Positions 27,852 to 29,864 of a stretch of DNA of 29,864 nt are shown here, one piece after another. Each line of letters begins with the position of its first letter. Positions within the stretch are counted from its first letter, which is position 1. Below the pieces are notes generated by a model. The model did no database searches. It saw nothing but the letters and a program-made list of their open reading frames with translations, and was not told where the DNA came from. The DNA comes from Mnemiopsis leidyi (taxonomy: Eukaryota > Ctenophora > Tentaculata > Lobata > Bolinopsidae). The stretch lies in NCBI GenBank assembly GCA_000226015.1, contig JH152726.1:43001-72864 (forward strand), read 5' to 3'. The position numbers and the translations under genes were made by a program.

Positions 27852-28358
27852 CATATATGTTATATACAACAAGAATTACACCCGCAATGCTTTGTCTCAG
27901 TCGGGCGCTACATTTCCATCTTCTTTTGAATATTTAAATACAGCAAAATTATTTATAAAGCTTAAGGTCAAAACTGGACCCCAGAATGACAAAAAACTCA
28001 AAAAATGTTAAACACTTCTTAACAGTATTTTATAATCATTTTGCTTCACGAATCAGTCAAAGATTAAGCTTGCAACGTGTTGGAAGTTTCACTATTGTTT
28101 ACCAGCAGTTAGCTTTCGATGATATTCAACTCTCACAGCTATTGCATTTTCTAGGAGATATAAATTTGTAATAAAGTAGTGGGCAACATATAGATACAAA
28201 TGTATCTACAAGAAAGGGGTCAACTTGCTTACTTACCTACTTAACCAAGAAATACTTAACTCGAGACCAGACAGCAGACACTTTGAATCTTTGTTAATCA
28301 GCCAGTTTTCCAACTAAGATACAAGGATAGAAAATAGTTTTGTATTTGTATTTTGTAT
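27852..28358. other. spacer between inverted repeat copies
   Basis: AT-rich with no gene seen. The open frame at 27986-28171 has no recognisable motif. Confidence 0.4.
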
Positions 28359-28508
28359 CACCTGTACCCAGGCTTTTACAGTTATACTGAAGGAGCTCCT
28401 GGAAGATTCCGGATCTTTTAACAGAGACCCTTCCATTTAACCGTTAATTACGGTTTCCACGTCATTCCGTTGAGTCGATCGAAGAAGATCGCATAGGCCA
28501 ATGCCCTT
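28359..28508 (-). repeat. inverted copy of the SINE-candidate body
   Basis: Read on the minus strand, GGGCATTGGCCTATGCGATC and the rest match 27698-27851 (AAGGCATTAGCCTATGCAATC). They continue through TTAAAAGATC-GGAATCTTCC and CAGTATAACTGTAAAAGCCT. The tRNA-like head is absent here. A different repeat (TGTCTGACTTTGTCCG) abuts its 5' end. Confidence 0.8.
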
Positions 28509-28519
28509 TCTGTCTGACT

Positions 28520-28914
28520 TTGTCCGACCCTCATTCGAAGCGAATGGGAATAAAATGACAAGAGGGTGCGCGCTGCCATACAAATTCCCTTAGTGCACTC
28601 CTCTAGGCTCTAGGAGTACGAGTGGCCGAACATAAAATCAATTATTTTGACAATTCAATCTGAAAATAATATATCAGAAGAGTAAATTAAGTTACAGTAT
28701 CACAGAATAGAATAAGATGGCAAAGGAAAAATAAGTTCTGAACCTTTGAAATATTAAAAATTTTACATACAACCCGACAATTACCAACAAAGTATTAATA
28801 CTAAGCTTTTTTTATCGAAAACTTCACAATTAGTACAGAATATCAAATACAGCAATGATCACTTTTTAAAATAGAATCGCTAAATATATATGTATATATA
28901 TATGTATGTATTTG
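28520..28914. repeat. direct repeat, copy 1 (uninterrupted)
   Basis: Begins TTGTCCGACCCTCATTCGAA and ends in a TATATATGTATG run. It is about 95 percent identical by eye to 29391-29864 apart from the insertion there. Its first about 65 bp also match the right end of the foldback element near 4787-4845. Confidence 0.93.
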
Positions 28915-28918
28915 TCGC

Positions 28919-29390
28919 AGTGATACCCGACTCACGCAGCTAAAGCTGAACGATATCATTTCGTTAGAACGGTAGACGGATATCATCTCGTCAAGTATGT
29001 ATTATATATTTTAGTATATATGTAGGCAAAAATATATAAAAACATATGTTTTGTTTAAACCATTAGTGACCCATATGGAACACTTGTCTCACGTTGTGAC
29101 CCTCCATTGTGACCCTCCGGCCACGCCGCCGCGCGCTTCGCGGCAGCAGGGCTATGCAACGTGTAGCAATGGAACACCGTACCCTGGCAAGAATTCTCCA
29201 GCCACCTCTGGTGGCGCGCGCGACGCGCGCAAAAGGGCTCTGGTTAGAGCAAACCGCGACAACTGTAACAAAGCAATTGTCTGACATTGCTTGTCGAGGT
29301 GTTACCCGACCCGCGCGCGGCTCGCAGTTTGCTGCTCTCCTGGCGAGGAACGTTGGAACGTTAGACGGATATGATCATTTCGTCAAGACG
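28919..29390. mobile_element. GC-rich foldback-family sequence (second copy)
   Basis: Opens GCAGTGATACCCGACTCACG continuing through TTTCGTTAGAACGG, the reverse complement of 4679-4762. It also contains the CpG-rich block at 29114-29260 that resembles 4290-4390, and GTGTTACCCGACC near 29300. Open frames here on both strands are by-products of the GC content. Confidence 0.65.
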
Positions 29391-29864
29391 TTGTCCGACC
29401 CTCATTCGAAGCGAATGGGAATAAAATGACGAGAGGGTGCGCGCTGCTGTACAAATTCCCTTAGTGCACTCCTCTAGGCTCTAGGAGTACGAGTGGCCGA
29501 ACATAAAAATCAATTATTTTGACAATTCAATCTGAAAATAATATATCAGAAGAGTAAATTAAGTTACAGTATCACAGAATAGAATAAGATGTTAACGGGC
29601 GATGCGCGTCCACGAGGAGCAGGTGTGACGCGCGCGAAGCGATGACGGTAGGTTGTAAGCCTACAAAATAAGATGGCAAAGGAAAATAAGTCTGAACCTT
29701 TGAAATATTAAAAATTTTACATACAACCCGACAATTACCAACAAAGTATTAATACTAAGCTTTTTTATCGAAAACTTCACAATTAGTACAGAATATCAAA
29801 TACAGCAATGATCACTTTTTAAAATAGAATCGACTAAATATATAATGTAATATATATATGTATG
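29391..29864. repeat. direct repeat, copy 2 (interrupted, runs off window)
   Basis: Same sequence as 28520-28914, split by a 75-bp insertion at 29592-29666. The copy reaches the window end. Confidence 0.93.
29592..29666. mobile_element. 75-bp insertion with 9-bp target duplication
   Basis: Copy 1 has a single AATAAGATG at this point. Copy 2 has AATAAGATG on both sides (29583-29591 and 29667-29675) of a GC-rich 75-bp segment starting TTAACGGGCGATGCGCG and ending with a small hairpin GTAGG...CCTAC. The filled and empty sites together show a recent insertion of a very short element. Confidence 0.85.

Noticed and set aside
29051..29429. Overlapping frames on both strands, 74-106 codons
   Set aside because: GC-rich repeat DNA with few stop codons; sequence is shared with the non-coding foldback family.

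Overview
The window is animal nuclear DNA. It is AT-rich, its genes are split by short GT-AG introns, it holds many tandem repeats and mobile-element relics, and it contains one assembly gap of N (14471-15293). Two genes can be reconstructed with confidence. One, on the minus strand, is an orthologue of the metazoan pseudokinase NRBP (nuclear receptor-binding protein; Madm in flies). Thirteen constitutive coding exons run from 27348 down to 6925 with consistent reading phases and give a protein of about 489 residues. The other, on the plus strand, is an ankyrin-bearing GLS-type glutaminase with three coding exons between 8718 and 10768 (568 residues). Both families point to a metazoan. The intron-poor GLS, the strong NRBP divergence and the nested layout would suit an early-branching lineage such as a ctenophore or cnidarian, but that is a guess and not shown by the sequence.

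Layout. 1-3650 is AT-rich flank with a 33-bp minisatellite and one possible first exon of an unknown zinc-binding protein (1182-1400, minus). 3655-4880 is a GC/CpG-rich foldback repeat that has relatives at 28.5-29.9 kb. A lone exon-like stretch with a degenerate RING-like motif lies at 5553-5722. NRBP occupies 6925-27348. GLS lies entirely within NRBP intron 11 (7440-11265) on the opposite strand, including its likely poly(A) signal at 11136. The 11.5-kb NRBP intron between the optional exon and exon 7 (13091-24628) holds the gap with its flanking direct repeats, an 826-bp MULE-type element with a 9-bp target-site duplication, a 15-bp-periodic E-box array and several satellites. Beyond 27.4 kb are a tRNA-like SINE candidate, an inverted partner of its body, and a tandemly duplicated repeat.

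Points of most interest: the nested GLS/NRBP arrangement; a 57-nt phase-compatible cassette exon that would insert an RRSSS-containing segment directly after the APE motif of the NRBP pseudokinase; a possible alternative last exon of GLS; a GLS whose visible start lacks a mitochondrial presequence and whose tetramer-interface loop differs from the inhibitor-sensitive vertebrate form; and the MULE element with exact duplicated target. The two main genes show no sign of acting in one pathway. Their link is positional.
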